DNA of 56,681 bases, taken from the NCBI RefSeq assembly GCF_016583575.1, contig NZ_NRRG01000035.1, positions 1 through 56,681 on the forward strand, written 5' to 3'. Each line of letters begins with the position of its first letter. Positions within the stretch are counted from its first letter, which is position 1. A model generated the notes under the pieces. The model saw nothing but the letters and a program-made list of their open reading frames with translations. It ran no database searches and had not been told where the DNA came from. Source of the stretch: Thiocystis violacea (GTDB lineage: Bacteria; Pseudomonadota; Gammaproteobacteria; Chromatiales; Chromatiaceae). Positions 17,623 to 29,132 of this stretch are shown piece after piece. The translations under genes were made by a program, and so were the position numbers.

Positions 17623-18210
17623 CTAGGCGGGCAGCGCCTCCCGCAAGGCCCGCGCCGTCGCCAACAGCACCGGCCGCTGAGCGGCCGGCAGCTCCGAATA
17701 GATCATCATCAGCTCGCGCATCTCCTCCGGAAAGGAGAGAAACAGCGGGTCACGCTCCACATGCTGCTCGTCGAGCCAGCCGACCTTGGCGCCGAGCAGC
17801 CGCTCCAGCCGCCGCGCCAGCTCGTCCGAGACCGGCAGAAAGGGATTGTCCAGATGCTCGCGCAGCCGCTTGCGCGAGGTGCGCAGCCGCTTGACCGTCT
17901 CGTCCAACCGTTCCTGATCCGCCTCGATGCCATCCAGGGCGTGCGCCAGGTTCTGGTGACGGATCGCCTGGAGGTCGCGCTCATTGGGGCGGATCGGTCC
18001 CTGTCCGAACATCAGCCAGCAGGCGGAGACGTCGGTCGCCTGGGCGATCAGCAGCATGTCATCGGCGCTCGGTGTGGAGACGCCAGCCTCGTAGTTGCCG
18101 AGCCGCGAGGGCTTCCAGCCGGGGATGCGCGCAAGCAGGCTGGCTTGGGTCGGGAGACCGGCCATTTTGCGGGCGAGCTTGATGCGGCCGGGGATGGTGG
18201 TGGATTGCAT
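17623..18210 (-). CDS. XRE-family transcriptional regulator
   Basis: 195 residues. The N-terminal lambda-repressor HTH spans about 7–70 (RIKLARKMAG, then SRLGNYEAGVSTPSADDMLLIAQATDVSACWLMFG), the form seen in phage-type repressors. The rest is helical with Arg/Glu-rich coiled coil (about 90–125) and no peptidase residues, so it is not a LexA/CI cleavable repressor. Convergent with the che operon. Nine perfect CAGTTGG repeats lie 13–75 bases upstream of its start codon. Its target is unknown; the divergent RNA locus at 18328–18582 is a candidate. Confidence 0.8.
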   Translation of the reverse strand: MQSTTIPGRIKLARKMAGLPTQASLLARIPGWKPSRLGNYEAGVSTPSADDMLLIAQATDVSACWLMFGQGPIRPNERDLQAIRHQNLAHALDGIEADQERLDETVKRLRTSRKRLREHLDNPFLPVSDELARRLERLLGAKVGWLDEQHVERDPLFLSFPEEMRELMMIYSELPAAQRPVLLATARALREALPA

Positions 18211-18222
18211 CGGTTCAGGTTT

Positions 18223-18285
18223 CAGTTGGCAGTTGGCAGTTGGCAGTTGGCAGTTGGCAGTTGGCAGTTGGCAGTTGGCAGTTGG
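18223..18285. repeat. Nine perfect tandem copies of CAGTTGG
   Basis: Exactly 63 bases made of nine uninterrupted heptamers, with no mismatches. They sit 13 bases from the XRE start codon, in its leader or promoter, and 43 bases from the -35 box of the divergent promoter. A perfect heptamer array is prone to slipped-strand copy change; being outside the coding frame it would alter spacing rather than reading frame. Confidence 0.95.
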
Positions 18286-18327
18286 ATTGTAGCGCGGCTG
18301 GATTTACAAGATTCTTGAAATTTGCTG

Positions 18328-18355
18328 TTGACATGCTTGAAATCCGCGCTAGACT
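18328..18355 (+). promoter_or_regulatory. Sigma-70 promoter of the candidate RNA
   Basis: A perfect TTGACA at 18328–18333, a 16-base spacer and TAGACT at 18350–18355. Predicted transcription start is about 18361–18363. No start codon with a ribosome site follows at once, and a terminator follows after about 220 bases. Confidence 0.55.
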
Positions 18356-18360
18356 TGCGG

Positions 18361-18582
18361 CCCATTGAAGTGACCGATAACCGCAACCGAGAGGGTACAG
18401 ACTCAAGATGAAATCCAGAGGCGTCAACCATCAACCAGGGCTCCGGACCCCCTTTGCGGGGAGGACGGCTGGTGTCATGTCTCTGAGCTGAGTCTTCTCC
18501 AGGTGCAACCTCGGGAGGCCCAGTGAAGGGCCTTCCGGTGGGAATCGAAACCCCGACCGGGAACACTGATCGGGGTTTTTTT
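18361..18582 (+). ncRNA. Candidate structured RNA of about 220 nt, family unknown
   Basis: The interval is bounded by the promoter at 18328–18355 and an intrinsic terminator at 18548–18582. Paired segments visible by eye: CCGAG (18387–18391) with CTCGG (18510–18514); nested inside, AGACTCA (18399–18405) with TGAGTCT (18489–18495); a CCCC/GGGG hairpin around 18450–18461; and AGGCCC/GGGCCT at 18516–18533. It does not match 6S RNA, SRP RNA, tmRNA, RNase P or a common riboswitch as far as I can tell. It could be an independent sRNA or a leader with read-through into the slipin–rtcB genes 160 bases downstream. Confidence 0.5.
18548..18582 (+). terminator. Intrinsic terminator
   Basis: AAACCCCGA at 18548–18556 pairs with TCGGGGTTT at 18570–18578, running into a T-tract to 18582. 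A GC-rich stem directly joined to T residues is the standard form. It separates the candidate RNA from the slipin gene. Confidence 0.85.
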
Positions 18583-18744
18583 ATGCCCGGAATCCTCGTG
18601 TTTCCGGCGCAACCTTCTTCGCGGAAGACGTCGAGCCATCAGCGCCAGGGGCTCGGAATGCCCCGGTGGCGGGCCTGCGCACCCCTGGTGTCCGCGTGGT
18701 CAGTACCCTTTGTTTCGATGTCCGTGAAGTGACAACGTAGCTCA

Positions 18745-19608
18745 ATGCTGAGCGCCGGGCTGGACGTCGACGCCGGGCTGATGGAGCGCATCCGCCGGCT
18801 GCGACAAACGGATGCCTGGACGCGCGTCCCGGCCGCCCTCCGGGAGAAGGCGCGTGCCCTCGGGAAGGCGCTGGCCGGGACGGATTTCCTCGACAACATC
18901 CTGGAGGAAGAGGTCGCCGATCATCAACTGGGGCTGTTGCTCCTGGACGGTCGGCTGGTCCGCACCCTGGAGCCCGGCGTCCATGCCTTCTGGAACTTCA
19001 CCCGCGCTGTGCAGGTTGAGGTAACGGATCTGCGCTTGCAGGAGTTGGAGGTGCAGGGTCAGGAGATCCTGACGCGGGACAAGGTGAGCCTGCGGATCAA
19101 CCTGGGCGCGCACTACCGGGTCGCCGACCCGATCAAGGTCCGCGCCGGGCTGCCGAAGCACCGGGACTTTCTCTACCGCGAGTTGCAATTCGCGCTGCGC
19201 CAGGCGATCGGTGATCGGACGCTGGACGAGCTGCTGGAGCAAAAGGGTGCGCTTGAGCAGGGCCTGCTGGAGCGGATTCGCGAGCGCACCGAGCCCTACG
19301 GCGTCCAGGTGGACGGGCTGGGGATCAAGGACGTCATCCTGCCGGGTGACATGAAGCAGATCCTCAACCTGGTGGTGGAGGCGGAGAAGGCGGCCCAGGC
19401 CAACCTCATCCGTCGCCGCGAGGAGACGGCGGCCACCCGCTCGCTGCTCAACACCGCCAAGCTGATGGAGCAGAACCCCATCCTGCTGCGGCTCAAGGAA
19501 CTGGAGTCGCTGGAGCGCGTCACCGAGCGGGTCGGCAGCCTGACCGTCTTCGGTGGGATGGAATCCCTGCTGCAAGGGCTGGTGAGGATCGAGGCACCCA
19601 AGGGGTGA
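18745..19608 (+). CDS. Slipin-family SPFH protein, short form, in an RtcB operon
   Basis: 287 residues. The core from about 60 onward is an SPFH/slipin domain (DGRLVRTLEPGVHAFWNF, DKVSLRINLGAHYRVADP, GIKDVILPGDMKQILN). It is followed by the coiled-coil signature VVEAEKAAQANLIRRREETA and a conserved C-terminus (GSLTVFGG). Slipins of this kind sit beside rtcB in bacterial RNA-repair operons. Those relatives are, from memory, about 100 residues longer and start with another SPFH-like segment and a membrane-associated N-terminus; here a stop at 18730 blocks extension, so the protein is short or truncated. The ATG at 18745 has no strong ribosome site, which leaves the start uncertain. Confidence 0.75.
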   Translation: MLSAGLDVDAGLMERIRRLRQTDAWTRVPAALREKARALGKALAGTDFLDNILEEEVADHQLGLLLLDGRLVRTLEPGVHAFWNFTRAVQVEVTDLRLQELEVQGQEILTRDKVSLRINLGAHYRVADPIKVRAGLPKHRDFLYRELQFALRQAIGDRTLDELLEQKGALEQGLLERIRERTEPYGVQVDGLGIKDVILPGDMKQILNLVVEAEKAAQANLIRRREETAATRSLLNTAKLMEQNPILLRLKELESLERVTERVGSLTVFGGMESLLQGLVRIEAPKG

Positions 19609-19666
19609 AGGTGAACAGGGACGCCAGCGACCCGTTGGCGCCCCCTTTCAAAGGAGTCAGCAAGCC

Positions 19667-19861
19667 ATGCACAAACCAAGAAACCCGGTGGCCCGCTCCC
19701 CGCTGATGCGCAAAGGCGGACCCCACCAGCGCTCGCCGTCCGCCATTCGAGCGGACCAGCGTAGAGACATCCGGGGCGCGATCGACGCTCATCTTCAGCG
19801 AGAGGCCAGTTGCGCCCCTCGCCGGATGACGCGCGGCGACCTGGATACGACCAGCGATTGA
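19667..19861 (+). CDS. Small basic hypothetical protein between slipin and rtcB
   Basis: 64 residues with AAAGGAG eleven bases before the ATG. The composition is strongly basic (many Arg, His, Lys), with MHKPRNPVARSP and LMRKGGPH near the start, suggesting nucleic-acid binding. It lies 58 bases after the slipin stop and 45 bases before rtcB, on the same strand. No family is recognised and no catalytic motif is seen. Its position inside an RNA-repair unit makes an RNA-binding accessory plausible but unproven. Confidence 0.5.
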   Translation: MHKPRNPVARSPLMRKGGPHQRSPSAIRADQRRDIRGAIDAHLQREASCAPRRMTRGDLDTTSD

Positions 19862-19906
19862 GACCGAAGCGAGAGAGAATAGCCGAGCACCGGCGGGAAC
19901 AAGACC

Positions 19907-21082
<1,176 letters not shown>

Positions 21083-21161
21083 GCGGGCGAGCGCGGTGCT
21101 TGCCGCCCCGGAGCGACGCCGAGCAAGGATGCCGAACGCCCGAGGCGGCCTTCGCGCGACA

Positions 21162-21719
21162 TCAGACGCCGTTATAGTCGATGTCGTCCTCGGCCGTGCC
21201 GCTATATTGCGAGCTGTTGGCAATGGCGCGATAAAGCGGTTCCAGGCTCGCCACGGGAATATTGGGCGTGCTGGTGGCCCCCACCGCGATCGGCCAGGCG
21301 GCTTGCAGGATCGGATCCGCGAAGGTCGGGCTGGCGCCGCCCTCGATCGCGCGCTCGTTGACGTAATAGAAAAACAGGCATTGCGCGATATAGGCGCCGG
21401 CCTCGCTTTCCTTGACCTTCATATCCATCTCGTTGATATCAAAGATGGCATGGGTCGCCTCGTGCACCAGCAATGCCTGCCTGTCGGCGCTGCCACCGAT
21501 CGCGGTGAAACCGAGCCTGAACATATTGTGCGTGTAGCGATAGGAAGCGCGGTTCACACCCAGGCTCGGCACATGCACCACGGTAATGCGGTCATTACGG
21601 ACGGCGTCCTTGACCGACGTATAGCTCCTGGCGTCGACGGCCACCGGACCGAAACTGAAAACAATGCGCGATACGTTCGCGTTGTCGAGGGTACTGATAA
21701 CCAAGTCCTTCAGTGCCAT
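21162..21719 (-). CDS. Putative zinc metallopeptidase-like protein (HEATH motif)
   Basis: 185 residues, not assigned to a named family. The strongest feature is LLVHEATHAIFDI, an HExxH zinc motif with His86, Glu87 and His90 on a predicted helix. Acidic residues that could be a third ligand follow (for example Glu103 and Glu105 in VKESEAGAYIAQ). No signal peptide or membrane helix. The N-terminal third looks beta-rich. The gene is convergent with rtcB and stands alone. It could be a cytoplasmic or type-I-exported peptidase, or an effector-like protein; the fold cannot be decided by eye. Confidence 0.6.
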   Translation of the reverse strand: MALKDLVISTLDNANVSRIVFSFGPVAVDARSYTSVKDAVRNDRITVVHVPSLGVNRASYRYTHNMFRLGFTAIGGSADRQALLVHEATHAIFDINEMDMKVKESEAGAYIAQCLFFYYVNERAIEGGASPTFADPILQAAWPIAVGATSTPNIPVASLEPLYRAIANSSQYSGTAEDDIDYNGV

Positions 21720-21755
21720 GTCGTGCCTCCCGAAATATGTCAGGACGTTGGGACG

Positions 21756-22140
21756 TCAGGGTATTCGCATCGAGAAACGCTTATATACCTTTCCGGTCAA
21801 TGTCTCGCGTGGCTCAACGGCAGTCGACTTGCGATTTAAGATATTGATTCTCAAGCTCACGCGGTTGTTGGGACGTTCATCGACGAAGTCGCGTTTGACC
21901 TCGCGCTTATTCGCCTTGCGCAGGCTGATGACAGGGATGCCACTCTCGGTTTCCGCGAACACGAGTGAATGCACCGGCCATCGATCAAGCCGAGTGCGGA
22001 CAGGCGCGCTTCCGGGTAAACCTTTCTGGTGTCGATCCAAATCAGCGCTATCTCGAAATCGAAGTCCGCCGCACGCTCGAAGCTCAAGCCACGCCCGGCG
22101 AGATCGCGGGCGTTCTGGCGATGTCGTAGCGGATGTCCAT
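21756..22140 (-). pseudogene. brnT: brnT toxin relic with two frameshifts
   Basis: Three reading frames on the minus strand join into one BrnT-like RNase toxin. From ATG 22140: MDIRYDIA, then in a second frame NARDLAGRGLSFERAADFDF and on to SALGLIDGR, then in a third frame VHSLVFAETESGIPVISL and RKANKREVKRDFVDERP. The order and the motif ISLRKANKREV are those of BrnT. Each break is explained by loss of one base (a missing A near 22115 and a missing G near 21978). No intact BrnA antitoxin follows. The gene is dead unless the frameshifts are sequencing errors. Confidence 0.75.
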
Positions 22141-22333
22141 AAAAATAATTGTACGCACAAAAATAAGGCTGGCCATTATTTTTATGCATACGCTAGTGGT
22201 GCCGGGCGTTGATACCCTCGATCGGGCAAGCCTATTCTTCTCGGCAAGAGGCGTGAGACGAGACTGGCGTCATGGGATGCGGCCCGTGCGCCCGCTCTGG
22301 CCAATGGCCAATGGCTGACTCCCTCGATCATCC

Positions 22334-25300
22334 TCAAGATTCCCGCAATCGGATTTCCATGGTTTCCAGCTCCCGCAGCGCCGAGCTGAAGTCATATTCG
22401 TCGATGGCTCGCGTCATTCGTTCCAGGGCGTCGGAGAGCGATATGACGGATAGGTGCGGCGCCAGTTCCTCGATCAGGTCGGCGGCTTCGGTGTCGGAAT
22501 CCTCAAGCAAGGCGCGCAGGCGTTCCAGGCCCGGTTCCACGATGGAGCGGTCGATTGGGCTGGCCTCGGAGGTGATCGCCGGGGGCTGGTCCAGCACCGC
22601 TAGCCCCTGGATGACCGGCTCCAGTGCCGCGACCACCTGGGCCAGCCGGGCGTCGATCACCTCGGATCCCAGACGCGCGTCGCACGCCGATTCGAGGGCT
22701 TGCGCGGCTTCCTGAACCCCTTTCGCGCCGATGTTTCCGGCCACGCCCTTGAGTGTGTGGGCGCAACGGGTCGCGCCCTCGGGATCCGTCTCCCGGAGCG
22801 CCAGCGCGAACCGCGCGGCGAAATCCCGCTGGTTGTCGCGGAACTTGACGAGCAGTTTGCGATAGAGCCTGGGATTGTTCTGGGTGATCGCAAAACCCGC
22901 CGCGGTATCGATGCCGGGCAGATCCGGGATTTCCAGTGGGCTGGGCGCGAGGCCCGCCTCCATCGCCTCGGGCGGCTCGTCGGGCGGGTACGCGGGCTGG
23001 ATCCATTTCGCCATGGTGGTGAACATCTCGCGCACGTCGATGGGCTTGCCGATGTGGTCGTTCATGCCCGCGGCCAGCGCCTTCTCGCGGTCTCCGGCCA
23101 TGACGTTGGCGGTCATGGCGATCACCGGCAGGGTTTTGCAAGACGCGCGCTCGCGGATCGCGCGGGTGGCCTCGTAGCCATCCATCACCGGCATCTGGCA
23201 GTCCATCAGGACGCCGTCGAAGTGGCCCCCGTCGAGTTTTTCCAGGGCCTCCCGGCCATGGCTCGCGACCTCGACCCTCAGTCCGTTGCCGGTCAATAGC
23301 TCCAGGGCCAGTTCCAGGTTGATGTCGTTGTCCTCCACCAGCAGCACCCTGGCCCCGCGCAGCTTGGCGATGGCCTCCGACGCCTCTTCCTGGCGTCCGG
23401 TGGCGCGGGTTCTGGACGCGGTCTCGCGTCCGATGGCGAGCATGATGGTGTCGAGCAGGGTCGAGGGCGTCACCGGCTTGGTGAGGAAACCGGCCAGCGC
23501 CAGTCCATCGGCGGCCTGCCGTGCCTCTTCGCGCCCGTAGGCGGTGACCATGATGACCATGGGTACATGGGTGATGCGGCGATGGCCGCGCATGGCGCGG
23601 ATGGTGTCGACGCCGTCCATGCCCGGCATCCGCCAATCGACGAGCACCAGGTCGAAGGGCTCCTCTCCGTCGGCTTGCTCCAGCAGGGCGATCGCCCGTT
23701 CTCCGGTTTCGGCCGAGTCGACCCGGAAGCCAAAGGCCGTCAGCATCGCGGCCAGGATGTCGCGCGAGGTGGCGTTGTCGTCCACGACGAGCACGCGCAG
23801 GGGAAGCAACTCCTGGGCCTTGACGCTGGGTCGCGCGATCTCCTCTTGTGGCTTGCCGAGCCGCGCGGTGAAGGTGAAGGTGCTCCCCTGCCCCAATGCG
23901 CTCTCGACGCCGATCTCGCCACCCATCATCTCGATGAGTTTCTTGGAGATCGCGAGTCCGAGACCCGTGCCGCCGTATTTACGGGTGGTGGACATGTCCG
24001 CCTGGCTGAACGACTGGAACAGCCGCGCCTGCTGTGGCGGCGAGATGCCGATGCCGCTGTCGCGCACCGCGAAGCGTAACTCCAGCTCGCTCCCGGACAT
24101 CTCGCGCGCGCCGACGGAGACGACGATCTCACCGCCCGGCTCGGTGAACTTCACCGCGTTGTTGCCGAGGTTGACGAGAATCTGCCCCAGCCTCAGGGGG
24201 TCGCCGATGAGCGCCATCGGTACCTCCGGGTCGACATCGAACATCAGCTCGACGCCCTTCTCCTCCGCCTTCAGCCCGACCAGGTTGGCGAGGTTGTCCA
24301 TCACGTCCTCAAGGCGGAATCCGGTCGTCTCCATCTCGAGCCGGCCGGCCTCGATCTTGGAGAAGTCGAGGATGTCGTTGATGATCCCGAGCAGGGCCTC
24401 GGCCGAGCGGTGGACCTTCTCGATGTAGTTGTGCTGCCGGTGGTCCAGCTCGGTCTGCAAGGCCAGGTAGGACATGCCGATGATGGCGTTCATCGGGGTA
24501 CGGATCTCGTGCGACATGTTGGCGAGGAAATCCGACTTGGCGCGGGTCGCCTCCTCGGCGGTGTCGCGGGCCTGCTCCAGGGCTTGCTGAAGCTGTTTGA
24601 GGGTGTCGATGTCGGCGCGCACGCCCGCCACCCGGCTGGGCTGCCCCTGTTCGTCGCGCTCGATGACCTGGCCGGCGTCGAGCAGCCACTTCCAGTCGCC
24701 GTCGGCGCAGGGGACGCGGTATTCGGCGCGATAGACCTCGGTTTCTCCCGCCAGGTGCCGCCGCAGATGCTCGGTCGCCTGGTCGACGTCCTCCGGATGG
24801 ATCCGTTGCCGCAGACCCTCCTGTCCTCCCATCACGCGCGCCCATTTCTCGTCCGACTCGCGGATCTGACCTGGGGCATAGCCGAGCATCGCGGCGAAGT
24901 TGGCGTTGGCGAAGACCTCGCCGCGCTGGGGGAAGAAGTCCCAGAGCCCGAGATTGGCGGCGGTCGCGGCGGCCTCCAGCCGCGCCTCGCTTTCACGCAC
25001 GCGCTCCTCGGCCTGCTTGCGCTCGGTGATGTCGAGCAGCCAGCCGAGGACGCCTTCCTCGCCCTGGTAGCTGAAGGGCATGAAATTGCCGAGCATGTCC
25101 CGGATCTGGCGGTCGTGTCCGTACATCCGAACCTCCTGGTTCTCGACCCGCCCCAGCCGCGCGAGACTGGCGACGACGGCCTCGCGCTCGGCGGGATCGA
25201 CATAGAGGTCGCGCGCCGGCGCGCCGACCGCCAAATCGAACATGTCCAGAAACTTGGGGTTGGCGAAACGAATCATCCCCTGGGTGGAGATGGCGACCCC

Positions 25301-28300
25301 GATCGGGCTGGCATCGAGCAGGGACTGGAGCTGCGCGCGCTCGCTGGCCAGCATCGTCTCCATCCGTTTGCGATCGCTGATGTCGATCACGGTCCCGGTC
25401 AGGTTGATGGGCGCGCCGCCTTCGTCATAGGTCGCCTGACCCTGCTCGTAGACGAAATGCACCCGACCCTCCCGGTCGATGACGCGGTACTCCAGGGTGT
25501 AGGGGAGATGCGCCGCGACCGCCGCGCCGATCACCGCCTCGACATGGCCGGTATCCTCCGGGTGGATCAAGCTGGCGAAGGTGCGCGTCCGGTTCTCGAT
25601 GAAATCGCCGGCGGGATAGCCGGACAGGTGCAGGATCTCGTCGCTGATGAAGAGCATGGTCCAGTGCCGGTCCAGCCGACAGCGGTAGAGGGTGCCTGGA
25701 ATGGTATCCACCAGGTTACGGAAGTGACGCTCGCGCGCGGCCAGATCCTCCGCCGCCCGCTGGCGCTCGGTGATGTCCTTGAACACCACTACCGCGCCGA
25801 TCACCTGGCCGGATTTACGCATGGGCACGGTGACATACTCGACCGGGAGCGCGACCCCATCCTTGCGCCACAGCCGATCGTCGTCGATCTGGTGTCGTTC
25901 GCCATCACGAATGGAGGCATCCATGGGACAGTCGGCCACCTCGTGGGACGGATCATCCGCGCGCCCGGCGTGAAGGGTGGCGTGCAGGGAAACACCCAGC
26001 AACTCGGACACCCGATAACCCAGCATCTCGGCGGCGGCCCGGTTGCAGAAGGTGATCCGCCCGGCGGTATCCAAACCGATGATGCCCTCGCCGGCGGAAT
26101 CCAGGATCAGCTCGTTGCGCTCCTGGGCGGTCTTGGCGGCGGCCTCCGCGCGGCGCAGCTCGGTACGGTCGAAAGCGACCCCATCGATGCGCAACGGATG
26201 GCCGGTCTCGTCGAAGACCGTTCGGCCGCGCGCGGCGATGTCATGCAGGCTTGCGTCGGGCCAGATGACGCGGTACTCGATATCCAGATCCCGTTGGCCC
26301 AGCAGCGCCGCTTGCAGTTCGCGCAGGATGCGCTCGCGATCCTCGGGATGCAGCACCTGCCGCCACAGCGCCAAGTCGGGAACGCTGTCCTTGGGGAGTC
26401 CCAGCATCTGACTCAGCCGCGCGTCCCAGTGCCAGATTCCATTGGGGATATCGCCGCTCCAGAGGCCGACCCGAGCCGCTTCAAGCGCCAGATTTCGGGC
26501 GTTTTCCGATTCGCGCAGGGCCAGTTCCACCTGCTTGGTCTCGGTGAGATCCTGGCTGATGCCAACGAAGTGCGTCACCCGGCCCGCCTCGTCGGTCACC
26601 GGAGCGATCGAGACGGAAACCCAGAACAGCTCGCCGTTCTTGCGGCGGTTGCGAAACTCGCCGTGCCACACCTGGCCGGCGAGAATGCTTTGCCAAAGCT
26701 CCCGATAGCGCTCCGGCGGGGTCTGATCGCCTTTCAGCAGGCGCGGGGTCTGCCCGATGACCTCGTCGGGCTCGTAGCCGGTGACCTTGGTGAAGGTCGG
26801 GTTAACGTGCTCGATGCGGCCATCGGCGTCGGTGATGAGGATGCACAGCGGATTCTGCTCGACCGCCTGGGCGATGCGGCGCAACTCGCTGGTGCGTGCC
26901 TCGACCAGCACCTGCAAACGGCCGCGCGTACGCTCGCCCAACCAGACGATGAGTGCCGTCAGACCCAGCGCGAGGAGAGCGATGCCCAGCAGCGAGCCCA
27001 GCACCAGCGAGCGCATGGCGTGATAGGGCGCGAGCGCCTCGGCCAGGTCGATTTCGGTGGCCACGCCGATGCCCAGCCGCTCCGACCAGCGCCAGGCCCC
27101 CAGGACCGGGACGCCGCGATAGTCGCGATAGCCCTGGGTATCCAGCCCGCCGCGGCCGCTCGACGCCTCGCCGGCCATCCGGGTCAGGGGCCATTGGGCA
27201 CGTTCGGTTCGGGGGCGGTAACCTTCGAGCAGGTTGCCGCCGGGGTCGCGGGCGCGCCGGCCCAGGAGGGTGGTTTCGCCCCGATAGAGTTCGGGGAAAG
27301 GCGCCAGTGCGTCGGCAAAACGCGATGGGGTCAGCAGCCGGGCTTCTTGATCGAAGGCATAGGTCTCGCCGGTCTTGCCGATCCGCGCGATCCGGGTGAT
27401 ATGGCCGAGATCCGCGACTGGATCAAAGCTCAAGGCCAGCACGCCGATCACCCGGCCCTGATCGTCCGGCACCGGGGCGATCAGGAAGATGGCCGCCGTC
27501 GGTTCAGCCTGGCCTTCCTTGACCCCGGCGGACGCTATTTCGGGACCGCCCGGTGGGATGAACAGCGTTTCTCCGGCAAAGGCACGATCGATCCAGGCCG
27601 AGCGCCGCGTGACAAGGGGATGAATGGCACCGAGATCGGCGTCTTGCCGGGCGGCGATGGTGAGCCGATCCGGGGCGATGAGCAGGAACCCCGTGGCGCT
27701 CATCCCTTCCAGATGTCGCCGATAGAGCGCGCGCGCCGTGCCCAGGGCTGGGCTGGCGAGCAAGGCGGCCTGATCGCGCGACAGGGCGGAGAGTTGGCGG
27801 GTCGCCAGTGACAGTTCCGGATCCTGGGCGATGTGACGAAGCTGGTGACGCTGACTCTCCAGCCAGATCTCCAGCGAGTGGTCCGCCGACTCGTTGACGG
27901 TTCGCAGGGTATCGCCGATCTCCGCGCGCAAGAGTCGCTCCATCTCCCCCAGGCCATGGCGCGCCACCATCAGGACCGCGGCCAGAATGACCGCGACCAC
28001 GGCGAACGCGACCTGACGAAGATTGCGCCGATCGAACAGCCGGTCTTCCGTGCCTCGCGCCATCCGTCGCAGCAAGACCAGAATCAACCACGACAGGGCC
28101 ACCGTCGCGATCACCCAGGCCAGCGCCGCCCAGGGAGAGAACATCCGTTCCGGCTCGCTGGCCGCCTCGCCTCCCGTCATGTCCGAAGCCTGGTCGAGCC
28201 ACCGCTGGCGCAGGTCGTTGAGCTCTTGCGGCCTGACCTGGGCCATCGCCTTGCCGAGGGCCGCATGCAACAGCGGCCAATCATCGCGCACCCCGATACG

Positions 28301-29044
28301 CATGTTCCCCAGATCGGGATTGCCGATATCGAACTCCCCGGTGACCCGCAGATTGGTCAGGAGATGCTTGCCGATCTGGTAGCGCAGCACCGCATCCTTG
28401 CCCAGCGCGGCATCCGCCTTGCCGAAGGCCACCGCCTTGAGCGACGCCAGGGTGTCGGTGACCACCAGGCGTTCGATCCCCGGATAGTCCCGCGCCAGGA
28501 TCTCTTCCTGAAAAAAGCCGCGGGGGAAGGCGGCGGCGCGGCCGTCCAGCTCGGCCAGGCTCGCGATCGGCGCGTCCCGGCGACTGACGATGACGTTGGG
28601 GGTCGTCGCGTAAGGCTCGGTGAACAGCAGAAACCGCTCGCGCTCCGGCGTCTTGACGATGTTGAGCATGAGATCGAGCCGCTTGTCCCGGATCTGGTCC
28701 AGGAAGGCGTTCCAGTCGGGGCCGCTCTGGTAATGGATCTCGATGCCCAGCTTGTCCGCCAGGAGGTTCATGTAGTCGATGGAGAAGCCGCGCGGCTCTC
28801 CTTGGTCACGAAAGTTGAACGGCGGCCAGTCCTGCTCGTTGTGTGCCCGGATGACGGGATGCTGTTTCAGCCAGGCGCGCTCGTGCGCGGTCAGGTGGAT
28901 TTCCGGTAGCGGCTCCCGAAGGCTTGAGTCCGGTGGCTGGTCGCCTGGCTCCTCCCCGGCGCTGGCCGCCGCGATTCCGAGACATCCCATCAAGGCGGCG
29001 AACACCAAAAGGACTCGCGACAGGGTCCGAACCATCCTTCGCAT
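22334..29044 (-). CDS. Giant hybrid sensor histidine kinase with SBP3 and Cache sensors and six PAS domains
   Basis: About 2236 residues from ATG 29044, chosen because GGGAGA lies upstream and the start then gives a clean signal peptide; longer starts exist to 29095. Order: signal peptide; a periplasmic amino-acid-binding-like SBP3 domain (about 45–285); two membrane helices near 305–325 and 345–365; a second extracytoplasmic Cache-like domain (about 370–680); another helix (about 685–710); six PAS domains (about 725–1480); HisKA with His1512 in [10 protein letters not shown]; HATPase with GIGISP and GTGLGLAIS; receivers with Asp1803 and Asp1948; and Hpt with His2096 in [11 protein letters not shown]. 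All phosphorelay residues are present. Partner genes are the two upstream regulators. It has two separate ligand sensors, so it likely integrates a solute and another periplasmic cue. Confidence 0.92.
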   Translation of the reverse strand: MRRMVRTLSRVLLVFAALMGCLGIAAASAGEEPGDQPPDSSLREPLPEIHLTAHERAWLKQHPVIRAHNEQDWPPFNFRDQGEPRGFSIDYMNLLADKLGIEIHYQSGPDWNAFLDQIRDKRLDLMLNIVKTPERERFLLFTEPYATTPNVIVSRRDAPIASLAELDGRAAAFPRGFFQEEILARDYPGIERLVVTDTLASLKAVAFGKADAALGKDAVLRYQIGKHLLTNLRVTGEFDIGNPDLGNMRIGVRDDWPLLHAALGKAMAQVRPQELNDLRQRWLDQASDMTGGEAASEPERMFSPWAALAWVIATVALSWLILVLLRRMARGTEDRLFDRRNLRQVAFAVVAVILAAVLMVARHGLGEMERLLRAEIGDTLRTVNESADHSLEIWLESQRHQLRHIAQDPELSLATRQLSALSRDQAALLASPALGTARALYRRHLEGMSATGFLLIAPDRLTIAARQDADLGAIHPLVTRRSAWIDRAFAGETLFIPPGGPEIASAGVKEGQAEPTAAIFLIAPVPDDQGRVIGVLALSFDPVADLGHITRIARIGKTGETYAFDQEARLLTPSRFADALAPFPELYRGETTLLGRRARDPGGNLLEGYRPRTERAQWPLTRMAGEASSGRGGLDTQGYRDYRGVPVLGAWRWSERLGIGVATEIDLAEALAPYHAMRSLVLGSLLGIALLALGLTALIVWLGERTRGRLQVLVEARTSELRRIAQAVEQNPLCILITDADGRIEHVNPTFTKVTGYEPDEVIGQTPRLLKGDQTPPERYRELWQSILAGQVWHGEFRNRRKNGELFWVSVSIAPVTDEAGRVTHFVGISQDLTETKQVELALRESENARNLALEAARVGLWSGDIPNGIWHWDARLSQMLGLPKDSVPDLALWRQVLHPEDRERILRELQAALLGQRDLDIEYRVIWPDASLHDIAARGRTVFDETGHPLRIDGVAFDRTELRRAEAAAKTAQERNELILDSAGEGIIGLDTAGRITFCNRAAAEMLGYRVSELLGVSLHATLHAGRADDPSHEVADCPMDASIRDGERHQIDDDRLWRKDGVALPVEYVTVPMRKSGQVIGAVVVFKDITERQRAAEDLAARERHFRNLVDTIPGTLYRCRLDRHWTMLFISDEILHLSGYPAGDFIENRTRTFASLIHPEDTGHVEAVIGAAVAAHLPYTLEYRVIDREGRVHFVYEQGQATYDEGGAPINLTGTVIDISDRKRMETMLASERAQLQSLLDASPIGVAISTQGMIRFANPKFLDMFDLAVGAPARDLYVDPAEREAVVASLARLGRVENQEVRMYGHDRQIRDMLGNFMPFSYQGEEGVLGWLLDITERKQAEERVRESEARLEAAATAANLGLWDFFPQRGEVFANANFAAMLGYAPGQIRESDEKWARVMGGQEGLRQRIHPEDVDQATEHLRRHLAGETEVYRAEYRVPCADGDWKWLLDAGQVIERDEQGQPSRVAGVRADIDTLKQLQQALEQARDTAEEATRAKSDFLANMSHEIRTPMNAIIGMSYLALQTELDHRQHNYIEKVHRSAEALLGIINDILDFSKIEAGRLEMETTGFRLEDVMDNLANLVGLKAEEKGVELMFDVDPEVPMALIGDPLRLGQILVNLGNNAVKFTEPGGEIVVSVGAREMSGSELELRFAVRDSGIGISPPQQARLFQSFSQADMSTTRKYGGTGLGLAISKKLIEMMGGEIGVESALGQGSTFTFTARLGKPQEEIARPSVKAQELLPLRVLVVDDNATSRDILAAMLTAFGFRVDSAETGERAIALLEQADGEEPFDLVLVDWRMPGMDGVDTIRAMRGHRRITHVPMVIMVTAYGREEARQAADGLALAGFLTKPVTPSTLLDTIMLAIGRETASRTRATGRQEEASEAIAKLRGARVLLVEDNDINLELALELLTGNGLRVEVASHGREALEKLDGGHFDGVLMDCQMPVMDGYEATRAIRERASCKTLPVIAMTANVMAGDREKALAAGMNDHIGKPIDVREMFTTMAKWIQPAYPPDEPPEAMEAGLAPSPLEIPDLPGIDTAAGFAITQNNPRLYRKLLVKFRDNQRDFAARFALALRETDPEGATRCAHTLKGVAGNIGAKGVQEAAQALESACDARLGSEVIDARLAQVVAALEPVIQGLAVLDQPPAITSEASPIDRSIVEPGLERLRALLEDSDTEAADLIEELAPHLSVISLSDALERMTRAIDEYDFSSALRELETMEIRLRES

Positions 29045-29100
29045 GATCGACAATCTCCCGAGGCGACTCCAGATCCGCATGCGGTAGTGCTCCAATTCGT

Positions 29101-29132
29101 AGGATGGGCAGAGCGATAGCGATGCCCATCCT
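29101..29132. repeat. AGGATGGGCA hairpin, dispersed repeat
   Basis: AGGATGGGCA at 29101–29110 is perfectly inverted as TGCCCATCCT at 29123–29132, with a partial third copy (AAGGATGGGCAAAG) around 29156–29169. It belongs to the same type as the ends of the element in cheA. It occupies the 5' side of the giant kinase gene in a 339-base gap that otherwise holds nothing I recognise. Confidence 0.7.

Noticed and set aside
18660-18690. Possible sigma-54 promoter (TGGCGGGCCTGCGCA) before the slipin gene
   Set aside because: The GG and GC elements are nine bases apart rather than ten and the rest does not fit; no rtcR is present.
24410-27811. A very long open frame (over 1100 codons) on the plus strand opposite the giant kinase gene
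   Set aside because: It is the shadow of a high-G+C gene: no domain is recognisable and the minus-strand frame encodes an unbroken set of PAS and kinase domains.
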